Source of the DNA: Pseudomonadota bacterium
GTDB taxonomy: Bacteria > Pseudomonadota > Gammaproteobacteria > Xanthomonadales > Xanthomonadaceae
Reading direction: 5' to 3'
NCBI GenBank assembly: GCA_023439425.1
Contig: JAEXNZ010000071.1
Location: 1-6,473 of the forward strand
DNA: 6,473 bases
Positions within the stretch are counted from its first letter, which is position 1. Every line of letters starts with the position of its first letter. Shown in pieces: positions 1 to 4,720 of this stretch. The position numbers and the translations under genes are program-made. Under the pieces are notes generated by a model. It was not told where the DNA came from. It made no database searches and was given only the letters and a program-made list of their open reading frames with translations.

Positions 1-656
1 TCCTTCACCAGCCCCTGCTGCGGAAAGCGCACGTTTTCGCCGTTGCGGACCTGCGCGGCAATGCGGCGCAGCTCGGCCAGCGGACGCAGCCCGTAATGCA
101 CCTGGCTGACCAGCACCGCAAACCACAGCGCCACCAGCACGATCAGCGCCAGCGCGGTGCGCTGGCGGAAGCTGCTGACCTGGTCGTCCAGGGCGCTGCG
201 GTCAGCGGCGACCAGCACCTGCAGCGGCGTGCCAGCGCGTGGCAGGGTCACCTGCTGGGCCACCACGCGCAGCGGCTGGTCGAGCGGACCCTGGCTGTCG
301 AAAGCGCGTGCCGGACCGGTCTGCAGCGCCTGCGGCACAGGCAACGTGCCGTCCCACAGCGATCGGGACTGTGCCAGCGCCTGTCCCTTCGGCGTTCGCA
401 CCTGCCAGTAAGCACCTGAGAACACCCGCCGGTAATCCTCATTGACCAGCTCGCGACGGAACTGCACCTGGCCGTTGGCATCCACTTCCGCCAGCGACAG
501 CACCGATACCAGATCGTTCCCCAGGCGGGCGTCCAACGCGCTGCGTGCCGAACTTTCAAACAGCGCGCCCAGCCACCAGGTGGCCAGCGCCGAAACCAGC
601 AACATGCCCAGCCCGCCGGCCAGCAGCAGACGACTGCGCAGTGAGCGGGTCTTCAT
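1..656 (-). CDS. Sensor histidine kinase, N-terminal part (runs off left edge)
   Basis: The frame is open from an ATG at 656 to the window edge, giving 218 codons with no stop. The protein begins MKTRSLRSRLLLAGG, with a first membrane helix at about residues 11-33. A sensor region of about 135 residues follows, predicted periplasmic. It carries an FSGAYWQV stretch near 79-86, a type I recall from kinases of PepSY/OmpR-regulator operons. A second helix lies at about 168-186, followed by a HAMP-like start (GLRPLAELRRIAAQV, 189-203). The His-box and ATPase domains would lie outside the window, so kinase activity is inferred from this architecture and from position. The start codon overlaps the stop of the response-regulator gene (ATGA, 4 bases), which fits translational coupling. 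The probable role is an inner-membrane sensor that phosphorylates the adjacent regulator. The ligand is unknown. PhoQ-like or QseC-like are both possible. Confidence 0.88.
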   Translation of the reverse strand, partial: MKTRSLRSRLLLAGGLGMLLVSALATWWLGALFESSARSALDARLGNDLVSVLSLAEVDANGQVQFRRELVNEDYRRVFSGAYWQVRTPKGQALAQSRSLWDGTLPVPQALQTGPARAFDSQGPLDQPLRVVAQQVTLPRAGTPLQVLVAADRSALDDQVSSFRQRTALALIVLVALWFAVLVSQVHYGLRPLAELRRIAAQVRNGENVRFPQQGLVK

Positions 657-1315
657 GGCTGCGCCGACAGGCGGAAACCCTGCCCGCGATGGGTGTGGAT
701 GAGTTCGCTACCCAGCTTGCGGCGGATGCGACCGATCAGCACGTCCAGTGTGTTCGAGTCCGGATCGAAGCCAGCCTCGTAGACATGCTCGCCCAGTCGC
801 GAGCGGCTGATCACAACGTCCGGGTGATGCATGAAGTAGCTCAGAATGCGGTATTCCTGCGGGCTCAGCGCCAGTGGCACTCCGTCCAGTTCGAAGCGCG
901 CCGCGTTGACGTCCAGCTGCAGCGGACCACAGCTTAGACGCGGACTGGCGTGGCCGGCACTGCGACGGATCAGCGCACGCAGGCGCAGCAGCAGCTCTTC
1001 AGGCTGGAACGGTTTGGTCAGGAAATCATCAGCACCGGCATCGAAGCCGGCCAGTTTGTCGTGCCAGCGGGTGCGGGCGGTCAGCACCAGCACCGGGAAG
1101 GTGCGGCCGGCCTGGCGCCAGCGTTCAATCACACTCAGCCCGTCCAACCCGGGCAGGCCAAGGTCGACCACTGCAGCAGCCACGTCCTCCACTTGCCCCT
1201 GGTACTCGGCGTCGCTGCCGTCGGTACTGTGCAGCACCACGTAGCCAGCCTCCTCCAGCAGCGTGCGCAGGCGATCGGACAGTACCGGGTCGTCCTCGGC
1301 TAGCAGCAGGCGCAT
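653..1315 (-). CDS. OmpR/PhoB-family response regulator (PhoP/QseB-like)
   Basis: This is a 220-residue two-domain transcription factor of normal length for the family. The receiver domain (about 1-117) has the acidic pair D8-D9, the phosphoacceptor D51 in VVDLGLPGLDG, the switch residue T79 in LTA and K101 in LTKPF. The C-terminal winged-helix domain (about 127-216) contains SPQEYRILSYF (151-161), the likely recognition helix NTLDVLIGRIRRKL (188-201) and the wing THRGQGFRL (208-216). All catalytic residues are present, so it should be functional. Its ATG shares one base with the stop of the upstream PepSY gene (TGATG) and its own stop overlaps the kinase start, so all three genes form one transcriptional unit. 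Family membership is certain. A specific name such as PhoP is not, because many paralogues in xanthomonads look alike. Autoregulation is plausible, given the direct repeat at 1658-1674. Confidence 0.95.
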   Translation of the reverse strand: MRLLLAEDDPVLSDRLRTLLEEAGYVVLHSTDGSDAEYQGQVEDVAAAVVDLGLPGLDGLSVIERWRQAGRTFPVLVLTARTRWHDKLAGFDAGADDFLTKPFQPEELLLRLRALIRRSAGHASPRLSCGPLQLDVNAARFELDGVPLALSPQEYRILSYFMHHPDVVISRSRLGEHVYEAGFDPDSNTLDVLIGRIRRKLGSELIHTHRGQGFRLSAQP

Positions 1316-1611
1316 CAGTCCTCTTCCATCTTCAGCAGGCGGCCGTTGCGCGCATCATAGTCCAGCTCCATCACCTTGCCGTTGGGGCCGAGAATCTCGA
1401 TCTCATAGGTGTCATCGTCCAGCTCCACCTCCAGCAGCTTGCCGGGGTAGCGCTTGAGCGCATTGCGCACCACCGTCTCCAGCGGGACATAGCGGCCCTG
1501 CTGCACGGCCTGGCGCACCGCCTGCTGCTCGCGCGCGTCGCCGTCCAGAACCCGCATGGGGTCCTGGGTGGCACTGAGCAGCAGGGGCAGCACAAGGGCG
1601 TAGGGCGACAT
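1315..1611 (-). CDS. Small exported PepSY-domain protein
   Basis: From the ATG at 1611 this encodes 98 residues beginning MSPYALVLPLLLSATQDP, a short hydrophobic leader with possible cleavage near residue 14. The leader has no basic residues at its N-terminus, so it is weak. A GTG at 1623 would add four residues (VCAS). Neither start has a clear Shine-Dalgarno sequence. The C-terminal half is a typical single PepSY fold: a helix (VPLETVVRNALKRYPGKLLEVEL, about 42-64) followed by strand segments TYEIEILGPNGKVMELDYD and the end motif GRLLKMEED. PepSY domains are known from peptidase propeptides and periplasmic regulators, and are often encoded beside two-component systems. It is the first gene of the operon and its stop overlaps the regulator start by one base. 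I infer a periplasmic modulator of the kinase or of an envelope protease; nothing in the sequence proves this. Confidence 0.87.
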   Translation of the reverse strand: MSPYALVLPLLLSATQDPMRVLDGDAREQQAVRQAVQQGRYVPLETVVRNALKRYPGKLLEVELDDDTYEIEILGPNGKVMELDYDARNGRLLKMEED

Positions 1612-1640
1612 GGAAGCGCACACGTGGGAGCAAGGCCTAC

Positions 1641-1646
1641 GGTATA
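1641..1646 (-). promoter_or_regulatory. Possible -10 element of the PepSY/two-component operon
   Basis: The minus strand reads TATACC, inside the palindromic GTATAC, 11 bases downstream of the PhoP-box-like repeat. A start of transcription near 1634 would leave a short leader of about 11-23 bases before the GTG (1623) or ATG (1611). The hexamer matches TATAAT at four of six positions, and no -35 hexamer is visible, as expected for an activator-dependent promoter. It is weak on its own; its placement relative to the repeat is what supports it. Confidence 0.3.
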
Positions 1647-1657
1647 CGCGTGGCGAT

Positions 1658-1674
1658 TAAACAAACCCTAACAA
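1658..1674 (-). promoter_or_regulatory. PhoP-box-like direct repeat upstream of the PepSY/two-component operon
   Basis: On the minus strand this reads TTGTTA, five bases (GGGTT), then TGTTTA. The PhoP box of enteric bacteria is two (T/G)GTTTA half-sites separated by five bases. Here the second half-site is perfect and the first has four matches of six, with the correct 11-base period. It ends 11 bases before a -10-like TATACC (1641-1646), where an activator replacing the -35 would sit. I infer autoregulation by the response regulator encoded downstream. The site could equally serve the divergent gene at 1754. Confidence 0.4.
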
Positions 1675-1739
1675 TGCTGCTCATGAGGCGCTTAAGGACG
1701 CTTGCCAGACTGGCGGTGCCGGAATGGTCCGGTTGCCAC

Positions 1740-1744
1740 AAGGA
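1740..1744 (+). promoter_or_regulatory. Ribosome binding site deciding the ATG at 1754
   Basis: AAGGA lies nine bases upstream of ATG 1754. It falls inside the longer reading frame that starts at 1724, so it argues for the shorter product that begins directly with a signal peptide. Confidence 0.6.
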
Positions 1745-1753
1745 ACCCCCCTC

Positions 1754-2188
1754 ATGAAGACCCTGATGATTGCCGCCGCACTGGCCGCCACCGTTACCGC
1801 CGCGCCGGCCTTCGCCGCCGAACTGGGCGCTGCCGAGGTGCAGGCCAAGCTGCGCGCCGCCGGCTACACCCAGGTGCACGAACTGGAACGTGATGACGGC
1901 ATGTGGGAAGCCGAAGTCACCCGAGCTGACGGCAGCCGTGATGACGTGCTGATCGACCCGGCCAAGGGTGAGATCTTCGATTCGGCCAACGGCCGTGCGG
2001 TGCTGGATGCCGGCAGGATTCTCGACCTGGCGGCCAAGGCCGGCTACACCCGCATCACCGAAGTGGACCGCGACGGGGCCACCTGGTCGCTGGACGCCTA
2101 CAACAAGAGAAACCAGCGCGTGGACGTGCGCATGAGCGGCTACGACGGCCGCGTGCTGAGCAGTCGTCGCGACGGCTGGTGGGACTGA
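1754..2188 (+). CDS. Exported protein with two tandem PepSY-like repeats
   Basis: The protein has 144 residues. The ATG at 1754 is preferred over an in-frame ATG at 1724 because AAGGA (1740-1744) lies nine bases before it and because it places a classical signal peptide first (MKTLMIAAALAATVTAAPAFA, cleavage after A21 or A22). The mature part consists of two similar units of about 50 residues with an ungapped 60-residue period: AGYT recurs at 36-39 and 96-99, W at 51 and 111, and G at 72 and 132. Each unit has a helix, then two or three strands, as in PepSY/PepSY_2 domains. The gene is divergent from the PepSY-regulator-kinase operon across a shared 130-base region, which suggests common control and a periplasmic partner or output role. 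It ends DGWWD. The molecular activity is unknown. Confidence 0.9.
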   Translation: MKTLMIAAALAATVTAAPAFAAELGAAEVQAKLRAAGYTQVHELERDDGMWEAEVTRADGSRDDVLIDPAKGEIFDSANGRAVLDAGRILDLAAKAGYTRITEVDRDGATWSLDAYNKRNQRVDVRMSGYDGRVLSSRRDGWWD

Positions 2189-2194
2189 GCCGGC

Positions 2195-2695
2195 TTACCA
2201 GCCCACAGGACCCGGGCCGCCCCAGTAGCCGCCCCCGCCATACCCGTAATCGCCGTAGCCATAGGGGCCATAGAAACCAGGCCCCTTGCCCTCGCTGACC
2301 CGGATGTTGAGGTTCATGTTCCGGGTCTTGCCTTCGTCGTTGGTGTAATTCTTGTTGAGGTTCAGTTCGGCGGCGTTGAAGTGCGTATTGCCGAAGTTTT
2401 CCGAATAACCAATGCCGGTGGTGAAGCTGCCGTTGACGCGCAGCTTGTCATCGGTGACCTCGGCAATGCCGTTGCCGGCCGGCCCGCGCGCGACGCGGCG
2501 ACCGCTCTTGTCGCCGTAGAAGGTGCCGGGCGGGTCCCCGCGCAGGGTGGGGTCATTGAGGTACTGCAGCGGTTCCTGCGGCACGGCCAGGTTGAGGTCG
2601 GTGGCCGACTGCGGGCCGGTGGCACCGGCGGCGGACTGCGCCAGGGCAACCCCGGGGGCAAGCAGGCACAGCAGCAGCGAAAGCGGGCGGATCAT
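2195..2695 (-). CDS. Exported protein of unknown function with Gly/Tyr-rich C-terminal tail
   Basis: I do not recognise this family. From the ATG at 2695 it encodes 166 residues; GGAG stands six bases before the start, and the signal peptide MIRPLSLLLCLLAPGVALA starts there. An upstream in-frame ATG at 2767 would bury that signal behind 24 residues and is less likely. The mature part has a proline-rich linker (about 20-60). A polar, strand-prone stretch follows (about 80-135: KLRVNGSFTTGIGYSENFG, then FNAAELNLNKNYTND), with alternating residues like those of surface or outer-membrane beta proteins. The tail (about 138-166) is made almost only of Gly, Tyr, Pro and Phe, ending GPGPVGW. There are no membrane helices beyond the signal, and no lipobox. 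It is convergent with the 2xPepSY gene, with six bases between the stops and no obvious terminator there. I infer a periplasmic or surface protein. Confidence 0.8.
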   Translation of the reverse strand: MIRPLSLLLCLLAPGVALAQSAAGATGPQSATDLNLAVPQEPLQYLNDPTLRGDPPGTFYGDKSGRRVARGPAGNGIAEVTDDKLRVNGSFTTGIGYSENFGNTHFNAAELNLNKNYTNDEGKTRNMNLNIRVSEGKGPGFYGPYGYGDYGYGGGGYWGGPGPVGW

Positions 2696-2751
2696 GGGAG
2701 GCTCCGGGGCAGGCAGGGCGGCCGACAGGCTGACGCTAGCAGGCGCTGCTT

Positions 2752-2769
2752 GAATGATGCCTGTCATTC
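2752..2769. promoter_or_regulatory. Perfect 6-6-6 inverted repeat upstream of the Gly/Tyr-rich protein gene
   Basis: GAATGA, six bases (TGCCTG), then TCATTC form a perfect interrupted palindrome 57 bases upstream of the ATG at 2695. The size and spacing suit a dimeric regulator. No regulator for it is known to me, and chance cannot be excluded at six-base arms. Confidence 0.3.
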
Positions 2770-2797
2770 GCAGGATTTGTCGTGTTCCTGCCGAGGT

Positions 2798-2822
2798 GTA
2801 CCCACCAACGGTGGGTACCTAC
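2798..2822 (-). repeat. SMAG-like (GTAG-type) REP palindrome
   Basis: On the minus strand the element starts GTAG (2819-2822), followed by GTACCCACC, a three-base loop GTT and GGTGGGTAC, a perfect 9-bp stem. Short palindromes headed by GTAG are the SMAG repeats, dispersed in hundreds of copies in Stenotrophomonas maltophilia genomes and usually located just downstream of genes. Here it lies 27 bases past the stop of the FAD oxidoreductase gene, transcribed in the same direction, so it may shape the 3' end of that mRNA. Family assignment rests on the form of the element; copy number cannot be seen in this window. Confidence 0.75.
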
Positions 2823-2848
2823 CGGCGGTTGACCCGGCGCGGGCAGGT

Positions 2849-4060
2849 TCAGGCTAGCCGTTCGAAGCCGAACAGCGTCTGCAGCGGGTGCCGGCGGCGC
2901 TCGATCCGGGCGCGCAGCAGCCCGGCTCCGACCATCGAATAGGTAATGCCATTGCCGCCGTAGGCCATGGCGAACAGCACGCGTGGCCCCCATTGCGGAT
3001 GCTGGCCGAAGAAAGGCAGGCCATCGGCCGTCTCGGCAAAAGTGCCGCCCCAGCTGAAGGCCGGCTGCAATGGCAGATCCGGGAACAGCCGGTTGACCTG
3101 CTTGAGCAGCGTGCGTGCCTTGCCCTGTACCCGCGCGTCGCGTCGGGCCGGCACGTCCACCGCGTCATCTTCACCGCCCACCAGCAGGCGATGGTCGCCG
3201 GTGCTGCGCAGGTACAGATACGGCCGCGCCGACTCCCACACCATCGTGTTCGACAGCGCGCCGAGCAGATCCGGGTCAACCGGATCGGTGATGAAGGCAT
3301 AGCTGCTGCGGTTGCGGGCCACGCGCGGCGTCAACCAGCGCTGGCCGGCATAACCGGTGGCCAGCACCACATGACGGGCGCGGATCTGCACGCCTTCGGC
3401 GGTAATTGCATTGACCCCGCGTGCGGTGGTCTGCAGGGTGTGCAGGATGGTGCGGTCATGTACCGCACAGCCGGCCTTGGCCAGCCGCATCAGCAGCCGG
3501 TAGGTGAGCTGATAGGGGTCCACACGTGCGGCCAGCGCGCTCAGGATCGCGCCCGGTACCTCGATGCCGTACTGCGCCTGCACTTCGACACGGTCCAGCC
3601 AGGTGACATCGAACCCGTGTTTCCGGCGCAGCGCACATTCGGCTTCGAGCACCGACCCATGGCGACGCTTGCTGGCGTAGTACAGGCTGTGCATCGGATG
3701 GCAGTCCACGCCGCGGAAGCCCGCAGCGACGGCGCGCAATGCCGGAATCGCCTCGGCGCAGGCGCGGTAGGCCAGTACCGCGGCGGACTCGCCGTACTGC
3801 TCGGCCAGGTCTATCAGGTGGGTATCGATCTCGTACTGCAGCAGCGCGGTGCTGGCGGCGGTGCTGCCCCAGCCGATGTCGCGCTGCTCGATCAACACCA
3901 CGTCATGGCCGTGCGCGCAGAGTTCATTGGCGATCAGCGCACCACTGATCCCGCCGCCGACCACCAGCACGTCGCAGTGCCGGTCCTGCTGCAAGGGCGG
4001 GAAGGCGTGCATCAGCCCATTGCGGATGGCCCAGTACGGATAGCCGCTTTTAAGGTCCAT
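2849..4060 (-). CDS. DAO-type FAD-dependent oxidoreductase
   Basis: This is a 403-residue protein of the glycine/D-amino acid oxidase (DAO) superfamily, with typical length. It has the dinucleotide-binding motif VLVVGGGISGALIA (31-44) with E58 at the end of the second strand for FAD ribose, then GWGSTAASTALLQYEID (63-79), a family signature after the Rossmann entry. A second FAD-contacting ATGYAG segment is at 234-239, and the C-terminal GGNGITYSMVGAGLL (368-382) closes the FAD site. There is no signal peptide, membrane helix or C-terminal Rieske domain, so it is predicted to be cytoplasmic and to oxidise an amine or amino acid, with unknown substrate. The ATG at 4060 lies seven bases after the stop of the lipocalin gene, so the two are probably co-transcribed. 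M17 is a less likely alternative start. The gene is intact. Confidence 0.93.
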   Translation of the reverse strand: MDLKSGYPYWAIRNGLMHAFPPLQQDRHCDVLVVGGGISGALIANELCAHGHDVVLIEQRDIGWGSTAASTALLQYEIDTHLIDLAEQYGESAAVLAYRACAEAIPALRAVAAGFRGVDCHPMHSLYYASKRRHGSVLEAECALRRKHGFDVTWLDRVEVQAQYGIEVPGAILSALAARVDPYQLTYRLLMRLAKAGCAVHDRTILHTLQTTARGVNAITAEGVQIRARHVVLATGYAGQRWLTPRVARNRSSYAFITDPVDPDLLGALSNTMVWESARPYLYLRSTGDHRLLVGGEDDAVDVPARRDARVQGKARTLLKQVNRLFPDLPLQPAFSWGGTFAETADGLPFFGQHPQWGPRVLFAMAYGGNGITYSMVGAGLLRARIERRRHPLQTLFGFERLA

Positions 4061-4067
4061 GCGCGGC

Positions 4068-4562
4068 TCAGGCAGTCGGATGCCCGGTGTGCGGGGTCAG
4101 GATCAGCGGGCCCAGGTCGAACTGCTGCTGCTGGGCCTGGGCCAGGTAGTGGTCGCGGGTGGTGGCATCCAGATGCGGTTCGCGCGCCAGCAGCCACAGG
4201 AAACGACGGTCGGGGCTGCCGACCAGGGCCACGCTGTAATCCGGCGCGACCTGGATCACCCAGTAGTCGCCCTTGCCGAACGGCAGCCAGCGCAGCCCAG
4301 CGGGCAGGAAGCTGACCTTCAGGCGCGCTGTGTCGTTGTCCACCGGGCAGGCCTCGCCTTCGGCCTGCTCGACGTCGTCGCCCATCCGGCAGCGGTTGAG
4401 CACCGCCACGTGGCCGTTATCCTTCAGGCTGTAGTGCGCGGACACGTCAGTACAGTCCTCCGGCTCATGCTTCATCGGCAGCCGGGCAATCTCATACCAG
4501 GTCCCCAGGTAGCGGGGCAGGTTCAGGTCGGGAACAGTCTTCAGGTCGGCGTAGGTGGTCAT
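4068..4562 (-). CDS. blc: Blc-type bacterial lipocalin, without a lipoprotein signal
   Basis: The start at 4562 gives 164 residues. The first lipocalin motif is clear, LPRYLGTWYEIARLP (15-29), with the invariant G20-x-W22. The bacterial Blc/apolipoprotein D signature YWVIQVAPDYSVALVGSPDRRFLWLLAR (100-127) is also clear and close to that of E. coli Blc. Lipocalins bind small hydrophobic ligands; E. coli Blc is an outer-membrane lipoprotein that binds lysophospholipids. This protein begins MTTYADLKTVPDL directly before the barrel, with no signal peptide or lipobox. An upstream extension to a GTG at 4646 (MCVLRGSDFTSP, initiator counted as Met) is not signal-like either. It may therefore be cytoplasmic, which is unusual. 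Cysteines are at 37, 58 and 72. It is the first gene of an operon with the FAD oxidoreductase and diverges from the DUF3772 gene. No strong Shine-Dalgarno sequence is seen. Confidence 0.93.
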   Translation of the reverse strand: MTTYADLKTVPDLNLPRYLGTWYEIARLPMKHEPEDCTDVSAHYSLKDNGHVAVLNRCRMGDDVEQAEGEACPVDNDTARLKVSFLPAGLRWLPFGKGDYWVIQVAPDYSVALVGSPDRRFLWLLAREPHLDATTRDHYLAQAQQQQFDLGPLILTPHTGHPTA

Positions 4563-4668
4563 CGCAGGCGCTGTGGCAAGGTGGACGCCACCATGCCGGG
4601 GCCGATGCCATGGCGAAGTGAAGTCGGACCCACGTAACACGCACACACCCGGCTTGAACCTGAAGCGG

Positions 4669-4676
4669 TTTATAGT
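4669..4676. promoter_or_regulatory. AT-rich -10-like element in the divergent lipocalin/DUF3772 region
   Basis: TTTATAGT is the only AT-rich core in this GC-rich intergenic region. On the plus strand TATAGT (4671-4676) could be the -10 for the DUF3772 gene, giving a leader of about 38 bases. On the minus strand TATAAA (4669-4674) could serve the lipocalin operon, with a longer leader of roughly 100 bases. Neither has a well-spaced -35: TTGAAC (4654-4659) is only 11 bases before TATAGT. Confidence 0.35.
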
Positions 4677-4700
4677 CCGCGAACGCGCGGTGATCCGCGC
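4677..4700 (+). promoter_or_regulatory. Two mutually exclusive GC hairpins ahead of the DUF3772 gene
   Basis: CCGCG (4677-4681) can pair with CGCGG (4686-4690). The same bases, as GCGCGG (4685-4690), can instead pair with CCGCGC (4695-4700) across a TGAT loop. The second stem ends eight bases before AGGTG (4708-4712), the likely ribosome binding site. Whether this matters for translation is inference; such overlaps also arise by chance in GC-rich DNA. Confidence 0.25.
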
Positions 4701-4707
4701 AACCTGC

Positions 4708-4712
4708 AGGTG
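4708..4712 (+). promoter_or_regulatory. Ribosome binding site supporting the TTG start at 4721
   Basis: AGGTG lies eight bases before TTG 4721. An in-frame TGA at 4691-4693 closes the frame upstream and no ATG or GTG occurs between them, so TTG 4721 is the first possible start. Confidence 0.55.
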
Positions 4713-4720
4713 CCCCCGGT

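Noticed and set aside
1..656. Fe3+-binding ExxE motif in the kinase sensor region, as in some xanthomonad kinases
   Set aside because: The acidic residues near 69-73 read ELVNE (E-x-x-x-E), and no ExxE is seen in the sensor region, so no metal ligand is claimed.
1704..1714. Palindrome GCCAG-A-CTGGC upstream of the 2xPepSY gene
   Set aside because: The arms are short and GC-rich, with no promoter hexamers placed to make it an operator.
2186..2197. Possible terminator between the convergent genes
   Set aside because: Only six bases separate the stops and no stem with a T-run is visible there.
2381..2857. A 158-codon plus-strand frame opposite the Gly/Tyr-rich protein gene
   Set aside because: The minus-strand gene has a ribosome binding site and a signal peptide. 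The plus frame has neither and is of shadow-like composition.
2888..4315. A 475-codon open frame on the plus strand
   Set aside because: It is antisense to the FAD oxidoreductase and the lipocalin, both with strong motifs. Its translation is rich in His, Gln, Arg, Gly and Ala without any family pattern.
4580..4592. Small inverted repeat GGTGG-ACG-CCACC upstream of the lipocalin gene
   Set aside because: Five-base GC arms are expected by chance in this DNA. It has no GTAG head, so it is not called a REP element.
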